Assembly (NCBI GenBank): GCA_958296235.1
Contig: OY282457.1
Span: forward strand, 3,777,338-3,841,337
DNA: 64,000 nucleotides
Origin: an uncultured Candidatus Binatia bacterium
GTDB lineage: Bacteria > Desulfobacterota > Binatia > Bin18
Direction: 5' to 3'
Below the pieces are notes generated by a model that made no database searches, had not been told where the DNA came from, and was given only the letters and a program-made list of their open reading frames with translations. Positions 9,088-16,174 of this stretch are shown here, piece after piece (the stretch's first letter is position 1; every line of letters starts with the position of its first letter). A program made the translations under genes and the position numbers.

Positions 9088-9603
9088 CTAGGCCCTCTCG
9101 CCCAGTTCGGCCAGCAACGCCTCCAGGTTCACCTTCCCGCGCCCGGCCTGGATAGTGCCCTGCGTGTCGCGGGGCCAGGTCTCGGGCGGGCGGTCCACCG
9201 ACAGTTCTACCCCATTGCCGTCCGGGTCAGCCAGGTAGACGGACTCGGACACGCCGTGGTCGGAGGTATTTTGCAGCGGGTAGTCAGCCTGTTGCAGCGT
9301 CTGTACGGCCCGGGCCAGTTCCCGACGGCTGGGGTAGAGAATGGCAAAGTGGTACAGCCCGGTATGTCCGGGCGGGGGCGGGCTGGCATCCGGTCCGGCC
9401 CAGGTATTCAGCGCCAGGTGGTGGTGATAGCCGCCGGCAGACAGAAACACGGCCGAATCCTTGTAACGCATGGTCTCCTCAAAGCCCAACAGGTCGCGGT
9501 AAAAGGCTAAGGAGCGCTCCAGGTCGGCCACCGTCAGATGAATATGGCCGATGCGGGTCTGGGGGTGGACCGGCTCAGACGGCGTTGTCGTTGCTTGCGC
9601 CAT
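9088..9603 (-). CDS. VOC (glyoxalase/bleomycin resistance/extradiol dioxygenase) family protein
   Basis: A 171-aa product. TRIGHIHLTVADLERSLAFY near residues 16-35 is the first metal-ligand His strand of a vicinal-oxygen-chelate module. YHHHLALNTW and GLYHFAILYPSRREL give further ligand strands, and DPDGNGVELSVDRP gives the final Glu. I chose the ATG at 9603 because GGAGGG precedes it; a longer frame to 9750 would run into the CMD gene. It sits tightly between the CMD and acyl-CoA dehydrogenase genes. Role could be a lyase, isomerase or dioxygenase. Confidence 0.88.
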   Translation of the reverse strand: MAQATTTPSEPVHPQTRIGHIHLTVADLERSLAFYRDLLGFEETMRYKDSAVFLSAGGYHHHLALNTWAGPDASPPPPGHTGLYHFAILYPSRRELARAVQTLQQADYPLQNTSDHGVSESVYLADPDGNGVELSVDRPPETWPRDTQGTIQAGRGKVNLEALLAELGERA

Positions 9604-9619
9604 AGGACTCCCTCCTTGC

Positions 9620-10000
9620 CTAGCCGTTGATAAAAGCGCCTTCGCTATCGAGTTGGGTGAGGATTTGCATCCACAGGCCCAGAGTGACCCCTCCGCCGGG
9701 AATAGCTGCGGATTGGCCGGCCTCGAACAGTTCACGCTTTGTGGCTCCATGTTCGATGGCCCGTTTGAGATGGGCCACGGCTCCTTCCTTGCGGCCGGCG
9801 AACACCAGAATGGCGGTCATGACCATTTCACGGTATTTGACCGCAAGGGCCTGGCCCTCCCCGGTGCCCTGCTCGCCATAGGCTCGGAACGCCTTAGCAT
9901 AGCCGGGGTCTTGCTGCTCCATCCAGTCGAGAAAAGCGTACAGCTGCGGGTCGGCTTCGGTGTAGGAACTCGTTGCTGCCCGCGCGTCAGATGCGCTCAT
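9620..10000 (-). CDS. Carboxymuconolactone decarboxylase (CMD) family protein
   Basis: A 126-aa helical AhpD/CMD-like protein. KYREMVMTAILVFAGRKEG followed by AVAHLKRAIEHGATKRELFE matches the family core, but the CxxC of the peroxidase AhpD is absent, favouring the decarboxylase-like branch. The start at 10000 is set by GGAGGACA upstream; frames to 10327 would overlap hicAB on the other strand. It is the first gene of the four-gene minus-strand operon ending at 6692. Confidence 0.85.
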   Translation of the reverse strand: MSASDARAATSSYTEADPQLYAFLDWMEQQDPGYAKAFRAYGEQGTGEGQALAVKYREMVMTAILVFAGRKEGAVAHLKRAIEHGATKRELFEAGQSAAIPGGGVTLGLWMQILTQLDSEGAFING

Positions 10001-10127
10001 AAAATGTCCTCCTTTTTCTTGGGCCATAGCATCTTGAGTCGTTGCGGCCAAGAGAGAATCTTGTTCTGTACGCGTTATAGGAGGTAGTATTGGCGTACTG
10101 TACGGAGATGGAAAGCGGAGCGGACTT

Positions 10128-10340
10128 GTGCCACAGAAGGTGAGACAACTGATAGCAGCCCTGAAATCAGCGGGATTCACGGAACTCAAAGGTGGCGGGA
10201 AAGGCTCCCATCGAAAGTTTTTACATCGAAATTTCTCGGGCGCAGTGACCGTCAGCGGAAAACTTGGCGACGATGCAAAGCCGTACCAAGAGCGACAAAT
10301 CCAGCGTGCTCTCGAAGAGGTGAGCAATGAAACCGAGTGA
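10128..10340 (+). CDS. hicA: HicA-type mRNA interferase toxin
   Basis: A 70-aa protein with the HicA double-stranded-RNA-binding-like fold. KVRQLIAALKSAGFTEL is the first helix, followed by GGGKGSHRKFLH, in which the conserved Gly-Ser-His carries the catalytic His, then a terminal helix ERQIQRALEEV. HicA cleaves mRNA when not bound by HicB. It starts with GTG at 10128 and its end overlaps the hicB start by 14 bases, the usual arrangement. It is divergent from the CMD gene. Confidence 0.88.
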   Translation: MPQKVRQLIAALKSAGFTELKGGGKGSHRKFLHRNFSGAVTVSGKLGDDAKPYQERQIQRALEEVSNETE

Positions 10341-10548
10341 TCAATACCACAAGTGGATTGAGTGGAGCGAGGAGGACGGAGTCTATTTGGGCCACTGTCC
10401 CGACGTTATTACAGGGCTCCACGGCAACGATCCGATTGCGCTTTATAAAGACCTCTGCCAAGTCGTGGATGAGGTCTTAACGGCACTCCAAGCCTCGGGA
10501 CGGGCTCTTCCAAAACCTAAAATACGTCCAATGCAAGAAGTCGCTTAG
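10327..10548 (+). CDS. hicB: HicB-type antitoxin
   Basis: A 73-aa product with the HicB partial RNase-H-like fold. YHKWIEWSEEDGVYLGHCPD and ITGLHGNDPIALYKDLCQVV match the family, where an acidic face binds HicA. There is no evident C-terminal DNA-binding extension beyond LPKPKIRPMQEVA, so autoregulation by HicB is uncertain. It overlaps hicA by 14 bases. The region just downstream holds gene remnants, so this is a small mobile-type island. Confidence 0.85.
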   Translation: MKPSDQYHKWIEWSEEDGVYLGHCPDVITGLHGNDPIALYKDLCQVVDEVLTALQASGRALPKPKIRPMQEVA

Positions 10549-10563
10549 AAGAAGTATGTGTTC

Positions 10564-10716
10564 TAAGGATGGACTTATATCTGCGGCAAAGGTGTGTCGA
10601 CCACGAAGAACCGCTTCCAATGGAATCGTTCCAGCACCAGCGAAGGGGTCTGTAACCAGATCGTCTTTTTTCGAGTAGCGGTCAGTTAAGTCTCCTGCGA
10701 TGCGACTTTTAGCCTT
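10564..10716 (-). pseudogene. DNA methyltransferase fragment
   Basis: On the minus strand, about 50 codons read KSRIAGDLTDRYSKKDDLV then DPFAGAGTIPLEAVLRGR and TFAADISPS. This is the SAM-binding motif I (DPFxGxGT) and following strand of an N4/N6-type DNA methylase. There is no catalytic DPPY-type motif and no full gene: the flanking codons lose all similarity. I read it as a decayed remnant converging on hicB. The motif is distinctive, but the extent is approximate. Confidence 0.55.
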
Positions 10717-10871
10717 GCCTATTTCCCCAGCTCCGCCCGGCTGCGGTTCATGACGCCCTCTCCTATTATTATGACCATCAGGCTGAGATTGAGCGGGAGG
10801 TCGCTGAGTTGATGGACCTGGATGCTGCCATGCAGAAATATCCACCAACTCTCCTCAACAATTGGGCATGA
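10713..10871 (+). pseudogene. DUF433-like C-terminal fragment
   Basis: A plus-strand stretch open between stops encodes PQLRPAAVHDALSYYYDHQ then AEIEREVAELMDLDAAMQKY, with a stop at 10869-10871. This resembles the end of DUF433 (VapB45-like antitoxin) proteins, where the strand-helix 'xLtxxqVhaAlaYYydHxeEI' is conserved. No upstream start or helix-turn-helix part is present, so it is a remnant. It abuts the methylase fragment on the opposite strand. Confidence 0.45.
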
Positions 10872-10896
10872 GCATACGCCAGCCTTCCTCACCACC

Positions 10897-11982
10897 TCAT
10901 GCGGCCTCCCGCCACTCCAGCCAACGCCCGTGGGCATGAGCCGCGGCCAGGTGGCGTTTGGTAGAGCCGCCGTTTTTGAAGTCTCTGATGAGGAGCTGGG
11001 CCCAACCTTCCGGGACGCCGTCCAGAATGATGACGGAGACGGGCCGGGTCGCTGAGAATGCGGCCAACATCCTCCATAAGTTTTTGCGGGCTTCGGGCGA
11101 GAATTGGTAGAGGACCATGGAGGCGTAGAGACACAGGTGAGAGTCCTGCGGGGCTTGGGACAACAGGGCCGGTAAATGGGTGAGGGCGTCGCCTGTCACA
11201 ATCGGAACCGGGTTATCGCGGGCGACGCGGGCGGCGGCTTCCGTTTCCTGGTGACGCTCCAGATGTTCGGGAAAGATAAGCGCCCGCAGCCAACGCATGG
11301 CATCCGCGTCAGTCACGTCAATCGGGTTGATGTCGATCCCCGCGCGCCAGGCGATACGAAGGTCTGCGGGCAGGGGAGGGAGGGGGACGGTCCCTCTGAC
11401 TTGGGTTGAAAGCTGGACGGCTGCCTCCCTGTCGCCCCACGCGCTACTTGCCCCGGACGGATACTCATAACGATGGCAATAACGATCCCAATGCAGGTTC
11501 AGTCCGGCACTGCTGCCGACCTCAATCAGCGAGAGGGGCTGCCTCCCGGCCTCTTGCGCCAACTGAGCAAAGACCGGCAGAAGACAGGTCGTACGGCGGA
11601 CGACATTGGTTTGGACCAAACGGGTTGTGATGAGCTGTCTGATTGTCTCGGCGTGGTTCCATACAAAGTCTTGAAAGAGCGTATAGGTCTCCTGGGCGGG
11701 CGGGCGCGGCATTTTTTCTGAAGCAACGACGTCCGGGTAGAAGTCGCGCAAGGGATGGCGGGCTCCACCCAGGAGGAGATAGTGCACCGCGCCGAACAGC
11801 AGGTTGGCCGACGGTTGCGAGGGCGGACAGCTTGCGGCAAGGCGCAGCATGGCGGGGTCATCCAGCACGCCTAAGGACAAGGCGTGATAGAGGGGCGAGC
11901 CGTTTTCCGGCGCCTGTTTCAGGCCGAAGTTGCGGAAGTAGGCGCGAACCTGATCGAGATCGCTAGCTGGCTGGGAAGACAT
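10897..11982 (-). CDS. DUF2332 domain-containing protein
   Basis: A 361-aa soluble protein matching the DUF2332 pattern: an N-terminal helical part (DQVRAYFRNFGLKQAPENGS), SPLYHALSLGVLDDP near 30, and a central SLIEVGSSAGLNLHWDRY near 155 that resembles a SAM-binding glycine loop. The later IVTGDALTHLPALL region and a VSVIILDGVPEGW strand are compatible with a Rossmann-like methyltransferase fold, but no activity is established for the family as far as I know. It lies between the toxin-antitoxin remnants and the phosphotriesterase-like gene. Confidence 0.8.
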   Translation of the reverse strand: MSSQPASDLDQVRAYFRNFGLKQAPENGSPLYHALSLGVLDDPAMLRLAASCPPSQPSANLLFGAVHYLLLGGARHPLRDFYPDVVASEKMPRPPAQETYTLFQDFVWNHAETIRQLITTRLVQTNVVRRTTCLLPVFAQLAQEAGRQPLSLIEVGSSAGLNLHWDRYCHRYEYPSGASSAWGDREAAVQLSTQVRGTVPLPPLPADLRIAWRAGIDINPIDVTDADAMRWLRALIFPEHLERHQETEAAARVARDNPVPIVTGDALTHLPALLSQAPQDSHLCLYASMVLYQFSPEARKNLWRMLAAFSATRPVSVIILDGVPEGWAQLLIRDFKNGGSTKRHLAAAHAHGRWLEWREAA

Positions 11983-12024
11983 GGCTGAGGGCTCCTCTCC
12001 GGGCCAGCCGTATTGAACGGCGGG

Positions 12025-12058
12025 CTGAGCGGTTGCGCTGTCCGCGGCAACCGCTCAG
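12025..12058 (-). terminator. Perfect 12-bp hairpin downstream of the phosphotriesterase-like gene
   Basis: CTGAGCGGTTGC (12025-12036) and GCAACCGCTCAG (12047-12058) form a perfect 12-bp stem with a 10-base loop, starting nine bases beyond the stop of the minus-strand gene ending at 12067. There is no U-run after the stem, so it may be a Rho-assisted terminator or an mRNA-stabilising 3' structure. Confidence 0.6.
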
Positions 12059-12066
12059 AGCGAGAC

Positions 12067-13038
12067 TTACCCGCCAAAATAGCTCTTGGGATTTTTGACC
12101 ATCATGGTGTGAATAGTTCCTTCGCTCACACCGGCTTTGGCCAGAGTCGGAATGATGTTTTTCAGAATATGCGCATAATTATTGTTCGGACAGGCTTCGA
12201 CAAACTGCTCCCAGGCTTTGCTGGGTCGGCCCATCAGGCAATGGACGGCATCGTGCGAGAGCATAATCCGATCGTAGCCGACGGCCAGCAGGCCAATCAG
12301 CGAGGCCAGGCGCATTTTATCCGGCGCAATGACGTCAATGCCGAAGCGGTCAAAACCGATCCATGCGCCGCGCTCCAAAACGTCAAAATAATAGCGCATA
12401 TCGCCTACACCACAGGCGTGGCCGATGAGCACGCGGTTGAAATCCACGCCTTCGTCTTCAAACACGTCCAGGGTCTCGCGGCCAAACGGGCCCAACTCGT
12501 CATTGTGACAGAGGATGGGAACACCCGTCGCCTTGTGGGCGCGGGCCGCCGCGCGCAGACAGGTCTCTTCGTGCGTGCCGATCGTTTTTGCGGTCTCGGT
12601 CATGCCCGGAATCCCGCCGGTCGCGGTCTTGATGAGCCCGGCTTTGATGCCCGTTTTATCAATGCCGTCCGTAATCTCCCGCACATAAATCTCGGCGATA
12701 TCGTCTGCGGGCAGGCTCCGGAAGTGGGGCGGAATACCGAGCGCTTCGTTGTATAAGCCGGTGGCGACCACGACATTCAGGCCGGATTTGTCCGCGCATT
12801 CCGCGGCAAATTCCGGGTCGCGGCCTAATTCCATCGGACAGGGATCAACAAACGAGGTGACACCCAGCTCTTTGATCTCTTTGAGCTTTTCCACGGCACC
12901 GGCGATTTCTTTTTTACGGTCAAAACTGGTGTTATCCCATTCGTAGCCAGGGAAACCGACGGTTAAATGCTCGTGGATCAGGGTGAATCCCAAATCGTCA
13001 GTGGAACGGTCGCCGAGTACGGTCTGGACATTGGCCAT
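12067..13038 (-). CDS. Phosphotriesterase-family protein (PTE-like lactonase/hydrolase)
   Basis: A 323-aa TIM-barrel hydrolase with all expected metal-site positions: the HEH pair in TLIHEHLTVG (about 20-29), a candidate bridging carboxylated Lys in KAGLIKTATGG (about 145), His ligands in ILCHNDELG and LIGHACGVGDM (about 185 and 215), and the final Asp in MLSHDAVHC (about 265). Such proteins hydrolyse lactones, phosphotriesters or related esters using two metals. No signal peptide is visible. It is upstream of a perfect hairpin and preceded by the TauD-like gene on the same strand with a 35-base gap. Confidence 0.9.
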   Translation of the reverse strand: MANVQTVLGDRSTDDLGFTLIHEHLTVGFPGYEWDNTSFDRKKEIAGAVEKLKEIKELGVTSFVDPCPMELGRDPEFAAECADKSGLNVVVATGLYNEALGIPPHFRSLPADDIAEIYVREITDGIDKTGIKAGLIKTATGGIPGMTETAKTIGTHEETCLRAAARAHKATGVPILCHNDELGPFGRETLDVFEDEGVDFNRVLIGHACGVGDMRYYFDVLERGAWIGFDRFGIDVIAPDKMRLASLIGLLAVGYDRIMLSHDAVHCLMGRPSKAWEQFVEACPNNNYAHILKNIIPTLAKAGVSEGTIHTMMVKNPKSYFGG

Positions 13039-13073
13039 AGAGAAGTCTCCTTTCCTCTCTCCTTGTGTGTTGC

Positions 13074-13967
13074 TTAGTGATGGGCCGCTCCAGCCGGCTC
13101 AATCGTGTGTGCGACGTCAAGCGTCGTCACCCGCCGCAGCTCGCGCCGGTATGTCGTGTCTGCATACGGCCGGGCGCGGTGCATGGTCGCCCGGTTGTCG
13201 TAGATCACCAGGTCTCCGACGCGCCAGGAGTGCCGGTAGACACACTCCGGTCGAGTGGCGTGCTCAATCAGGTCGAGCAGCAGCAGGCGTCCTTCGGGGG
13301 TCGGCCAGTCGATGATTCTGGAGGCGTGCGCCGCGATATAGAGCGATTTGCGGCCCGTGCGCGGCAGGCTGCGGATCAGAGGATGAATCGCGCCCTTGAG
13401 GATATCCTGTTCCGCCTCGGAAAAATCGAAACCCAGAATGTGGCGTGAGTGGGCGATCGAGTGATGTACGCGCAGCCCCTCAAGCCGGGCTTTCATTTCG
13501 TCCGATAAGCGGTCATAGGCCGCTCGCATGTCGGCGTATTCTGTGTCCGCGCTGACCGGCGGGACGACGTGGGCAAAAAGCATGGAATAGCGTCCGGGCG
13601 GGTCCTGGAAAGACGCGTCCGTATGCCAGAGCCGATTGCCCAGGCCGTACATGCGCTTGCGGTCATCGGCCTGATGGACTTGCCCGTTTGCGTTGAGGTT
13701 AGAGACATCGGCCAATGCCTCGTTGCCCAGCCGGCTTTTCTGGAGCGCGCTGATACCGGTCTTGGTGTGCAACCGACCGTCCAGACGCCGGGCAAAGTCC
13801 AGGTGCTCCTCGTCCGTGAAGCGCTGATTGCGGAAGACGAGCAGGGCGTGCTCGTCCATGCCGGCGCGGATTTCCAGCAGCGTCTCAGGGTCAGTTACTT
13901 GGCGGAGATCAACGGGGCCGACCTCGGCCGCGAACTGGGGATGGAGTTTGCAAAATATCAGGGACAT
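13074..13967 (-). CDS. TauD/TfdA family 2-oxoglutarate-dependent dioxygenase
   Basis: A 297-aa enzyme of the alpha-ketoglutarate/Fe(II) dioxygenase family. The HxD iron motif is in LWHTDASFQDPPGRYSMLFA (about 110-128). The distal His and the 2-oxoglutarate-binding Arg are in YDNRATMHRARPY (about 255-267) with RELRRVTTLDV after it. TfdA and TauD hydroxylate beside an ether or sulfonate group. I used the ATG at 13967, as the longer frame to 14039 extends into the divergent promoter region. It pairs with the PTE-like gene downstream. Confidence 0.9.
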   Translation of the reverse strand: MSLIFCKLHPQFAAEVGPVDLRQVTDPETLLEIRAGMDEHALLVFRNQRFTDEEHLDFARRLDGRLHTKTGISALQKSRLGNEALADVSNLNANGQVHQADDRKRMYGLGNRLWHTDASFQDPPGRYSMLFAHVVPPVSADTEYADMRAAYDRLSDEMKARLEGLRVHHSIAHSRHILGFDFSEAEQDILKGAIHPLIRSLPRTGRKSLYIAAHASRIIDWPTPEGRLLLLDLIEHATRPECVYRHSWRVGDLVIYDNRATMHRARPYADTTYRRELRRVTTLDVAHTIEPAGAAHH

Positions 13968-14052
13968 GGGAATCGATCCTTTCTCGAAAGTCGCTATACC
14001 ACATCCCCGCCCGTCTTGGCGAGGGAGCGCGGCCTTCAACCTTCGCTCAAGA

Positions 14053-14080
14053 TTGACAGCCCAATAATGGGCGGCATATG
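14053..14080 (+). promoter_or_regulatory. Candidate sigma-70 promoter for the LLM gene at 14128
   Basis: A consensus TTGACA (14053-14058) is followed after 16 bases by CATATG (14075-14080) as a weak -10. The spacer contains an inverted repeat GCCC-AATAAT-GGGC (14059-14072) that could be an operator. It lies in the divergent gap between the TauD-like and LLM genes. Supported only by sequence resemblance. Confidence 0.4.
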
Positions 14081-14127
14081 GTGCGGTTCGTCACCAACGA
14101 CGAGATTGCTGAGTGAGGAGGTTTTGT

Positions 14128-15006
14128 ATGGATATCGGCAAAGTAGGTGTCTGGTTTTTTCTGGATGGTATGACTGCGCCGGAAAGCGCCCAATTCGCCC
14201 AGACGGTTGAGAGGGCTGGCTATCAGACCTTGTGGATACCCGAGGCAGTCGGCCGCGAGCCGTTCGCCCATGCTGCCTATCTGCTGAACAACACGGAGAG
14301 GCTGTCCATTGCGACCGGGATTGCCAATATCTGGGCGCGTGACGCCTATACCATGGCGACGGCAACGAATACGGTGGCCGAGCTGTCGGGCGGTCGTTTT
14401 GTGCTGGGCATTGGCGTCAGCCACAAGCCGATTGTGTCCAACCTGCGCGGTCACGACTACAACAAGCCGTATAGCTATATGAAGGAATATCTGCCGAAAC
14501 TGAAAGATGTCTTTTACCAAGCGCCGAAACCCACAGAGCCGGCGCCCATCGTTATTGCGGCCCTGCACCCCAAGATGCTGGCCTTGTCCGCAGAACAGGC
14601 CCAGGGGACGCATACCTATTTTGTGCCGCCGGAACACACCGCCAAGGTGCGGGAACAGATCGGTCCTGACGCGTGGATCTGCGCCGCCCAAGCCGTAATC
14701 CTGGAAAAAGACCCGACCACGGCCCGCGCTGCCGCGCGGCAATACATGAAGACCTATGTCCCCCGCCTGCCCAACTACACCAACAACCTGAAAAACCTGG
14801 GCTGGAAGGACGCGGACTTTGAAGACGGGTGCAGCGATGCCCTGGTGGACGCCATTGTTGCCTGGGGCAGCGAAGAGCAGATTCAAGACCGTATCGACGC
14901 CCATCTCAAAGCCGGCGCGACCCATGTGTGCTTTTTGCCGGTCAAGGCCGACGATGAGTCTCTGCCTGATATGCGTGCCGTAGAAGCCTTTGCGCCCGGC
15001 GCGTAG
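14128..15006 (+). CDS. LLM-class F420-dependent oxidoreductase (TIGR03620-like)
   Basis: A 292-aa luciferase-like protein starting MDIGKVGVWFFLDGMTAPES. Family marks are QTVERAGYQTLWIPEAVGRE, ATGIANIWARDAYTMATATN and LSGGRFVLGIGVSHKPIV, a combination typical of F420-dependent members. The ATG at 14128 has GAGGAGG upstream; the GTG at 14113 lies within that site. An LLM gene of a different subgroup follows after 83 bases, including a GC-rich self-complementary element (15027-15041). Confidence 0.9.
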   Translation: MDIGKVGVWFFLDGMTAPESAQFAQTVERAGYQTLWIPEAVGREPFAHAAYLLNNTERLSIATGIANIWARDAYTMATATNTVAELSGGRFVLGIGVSHKPIVSNLRGHDYNKPYSYMKEYLPKLKDVFYQAPKPTEPAPIVIAALHPKMLALSAEQAQGTHTYFVPPEHTAKVREQIGPDAWICAAQAVILEKDPTTARAAARQYMKTYVPRLPNYTNNLKNLGWKDADFEDGCSDALVDAIVAWGSEEQIQDRIDAHLKAGATHVCFLPVKADDESLPDMRAVEAFAPGA

Positions 15007-15089
15007 GACCCGGTTGTACGAGAAAAGCCGGCGCGGCCGGCCCTGACGAGGCGCTGGTCGCCCTTGAACAGAGAACAGACTCGACAGAC

Positions 15090-16103
15090 ATGCGCGGTTC
15101 AGTCAGTGTTGCCTTTCAGACGGATAAGCCGCTCTCAGCCTACGGGCCGTTCGCTCAAATCGTTGAAAACTTCGGCTTTGCCGGCGTGAGCGTCTATAAT
15201 GATATGCTGTATCAACCCGCCTGGTTGCCGTTGCTGGAAATCGCTCGACACACGAAGCGCGTCCGTATCGGCCCCGCGGCAGTCAATCCGTTTACGTGTC
15301 ACCCCATCAATATTGCCGGCAATATTGCGCTTATTGATGAAGCCTCACACGGACGGGCGTATCTAGGCTTGGCGCGTGGGGGATGGCTGGATTTCTTAGG
15401 CCTGCGCCCCCAGCGACCCATTATGGCACTCCGGGAAGCGTTTGGCTGCATTCGACATCTGCTGAGCCAATCGACGGACCCGTATAAGGGGAAGGTTTTT
15501 TCCTTAGCCGGCGGCGAGGCCCTGCGCTGGAAGATCCGCCGGCCAGAGCTTCCTTTTTTGTTGGGAACGTGGGGACCACACACGCTTGCCACGTGTGTTG
15601 AAGAGGTCGCTGAGGTCAAACTCGGCGGAACAACGAATCCAACTGCAGTGGCTCAGATGCGCGCTGCTATAACCGAGGGCGCTGGGCAGGCCCGACGGCC
15701 GGCTGACGAAATTGGCCTTGTGGTCGGAGCAGTCACAGTGGTTGATACCGACGGGAAAGCCGCCCGTGATCTTGCTCGACGAGAAGCCGCGCTCTATCTC
15801 CCGATTATCGCCTCGTTGGACCCCAGCCTGGCCATTGAGCCGGAATTATTGGTACGCATCAAAACAGCGACCGACGTATACGATTTCGAGCGGGCCGGGG
15901 GCTATATCTCAGACGACTTACTCCAGCGTTTGGCTTTTGCCGGAACGCCGGACCAGGTGGCCGACCAGGCCTCGGCTCTATTCGAGGCCGGTGCCCGGCG
16001 GGTCGAGTTCGGTACCCCGCATGGCCTGACGACCGCGGAAGGACTCCGGTTATTGGGCGAGCGGGTTTTGCCGGTATTGCGCGAGTATGTTGATGAAAGC
16101 TGA
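15090..16103 (+). CDS. LLM-class flavin-dependent oxidoreductase (Mer-like)
   Basis: A 337-aa luciferase-like protein resembling 5,10-methylene-tetrahydromethanopterin reductase. Diagnostic parts are GFAGVSVYNDMLYQPAWLPL (about 31-50), IGPAAVNPFTCHPINIAGN (about 65-83) and GRAYLGLARGGWLDFLGL (about 90-108). The C-terminal FAGTPDQVADQASALFEAGA motif is typical. No clear strong ribosome site lies before the ATG. It may form an operon with the LLM gene ending at 15006. It converges on the giant helicase gene. Confidence 0.88.
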   Translation: MRGSVSVAFQTDKPLSAYGPFAQIVENFGFAGVSVYNDMLYQPAWLPLLEIARHTKRVRIGPAAVNPFTCHPINIAGNIALIDEASHGRAYLGLARGGWLDFLGLRPQRPIMALREAFGCIRHLLSQSTDPYKGKVFSLAGGEALRWKIRRPELPFLLGTWGPHTLATCVEEVAEVKLGGTTNPTAVAQMRAAITEGAGQARRPADEIGLVVGAVTVVDTDGKAARDLARREAALYLPIIASLDPSLAIEPELLVRIKTATDVYDFERAGGYISDDLLQRLAFAGTPDQVADQASALFEAGARRVEFGTPHGLTTAEGLRLLGERVLPVLREYVDES

Positions 16104-16174
16104 GCTGAGGTCCCTGTCCGGGTGCTGGCTACCAACGTCCTCGCGCTCTCCGTATAACGAACCAGCGGGGTCGA

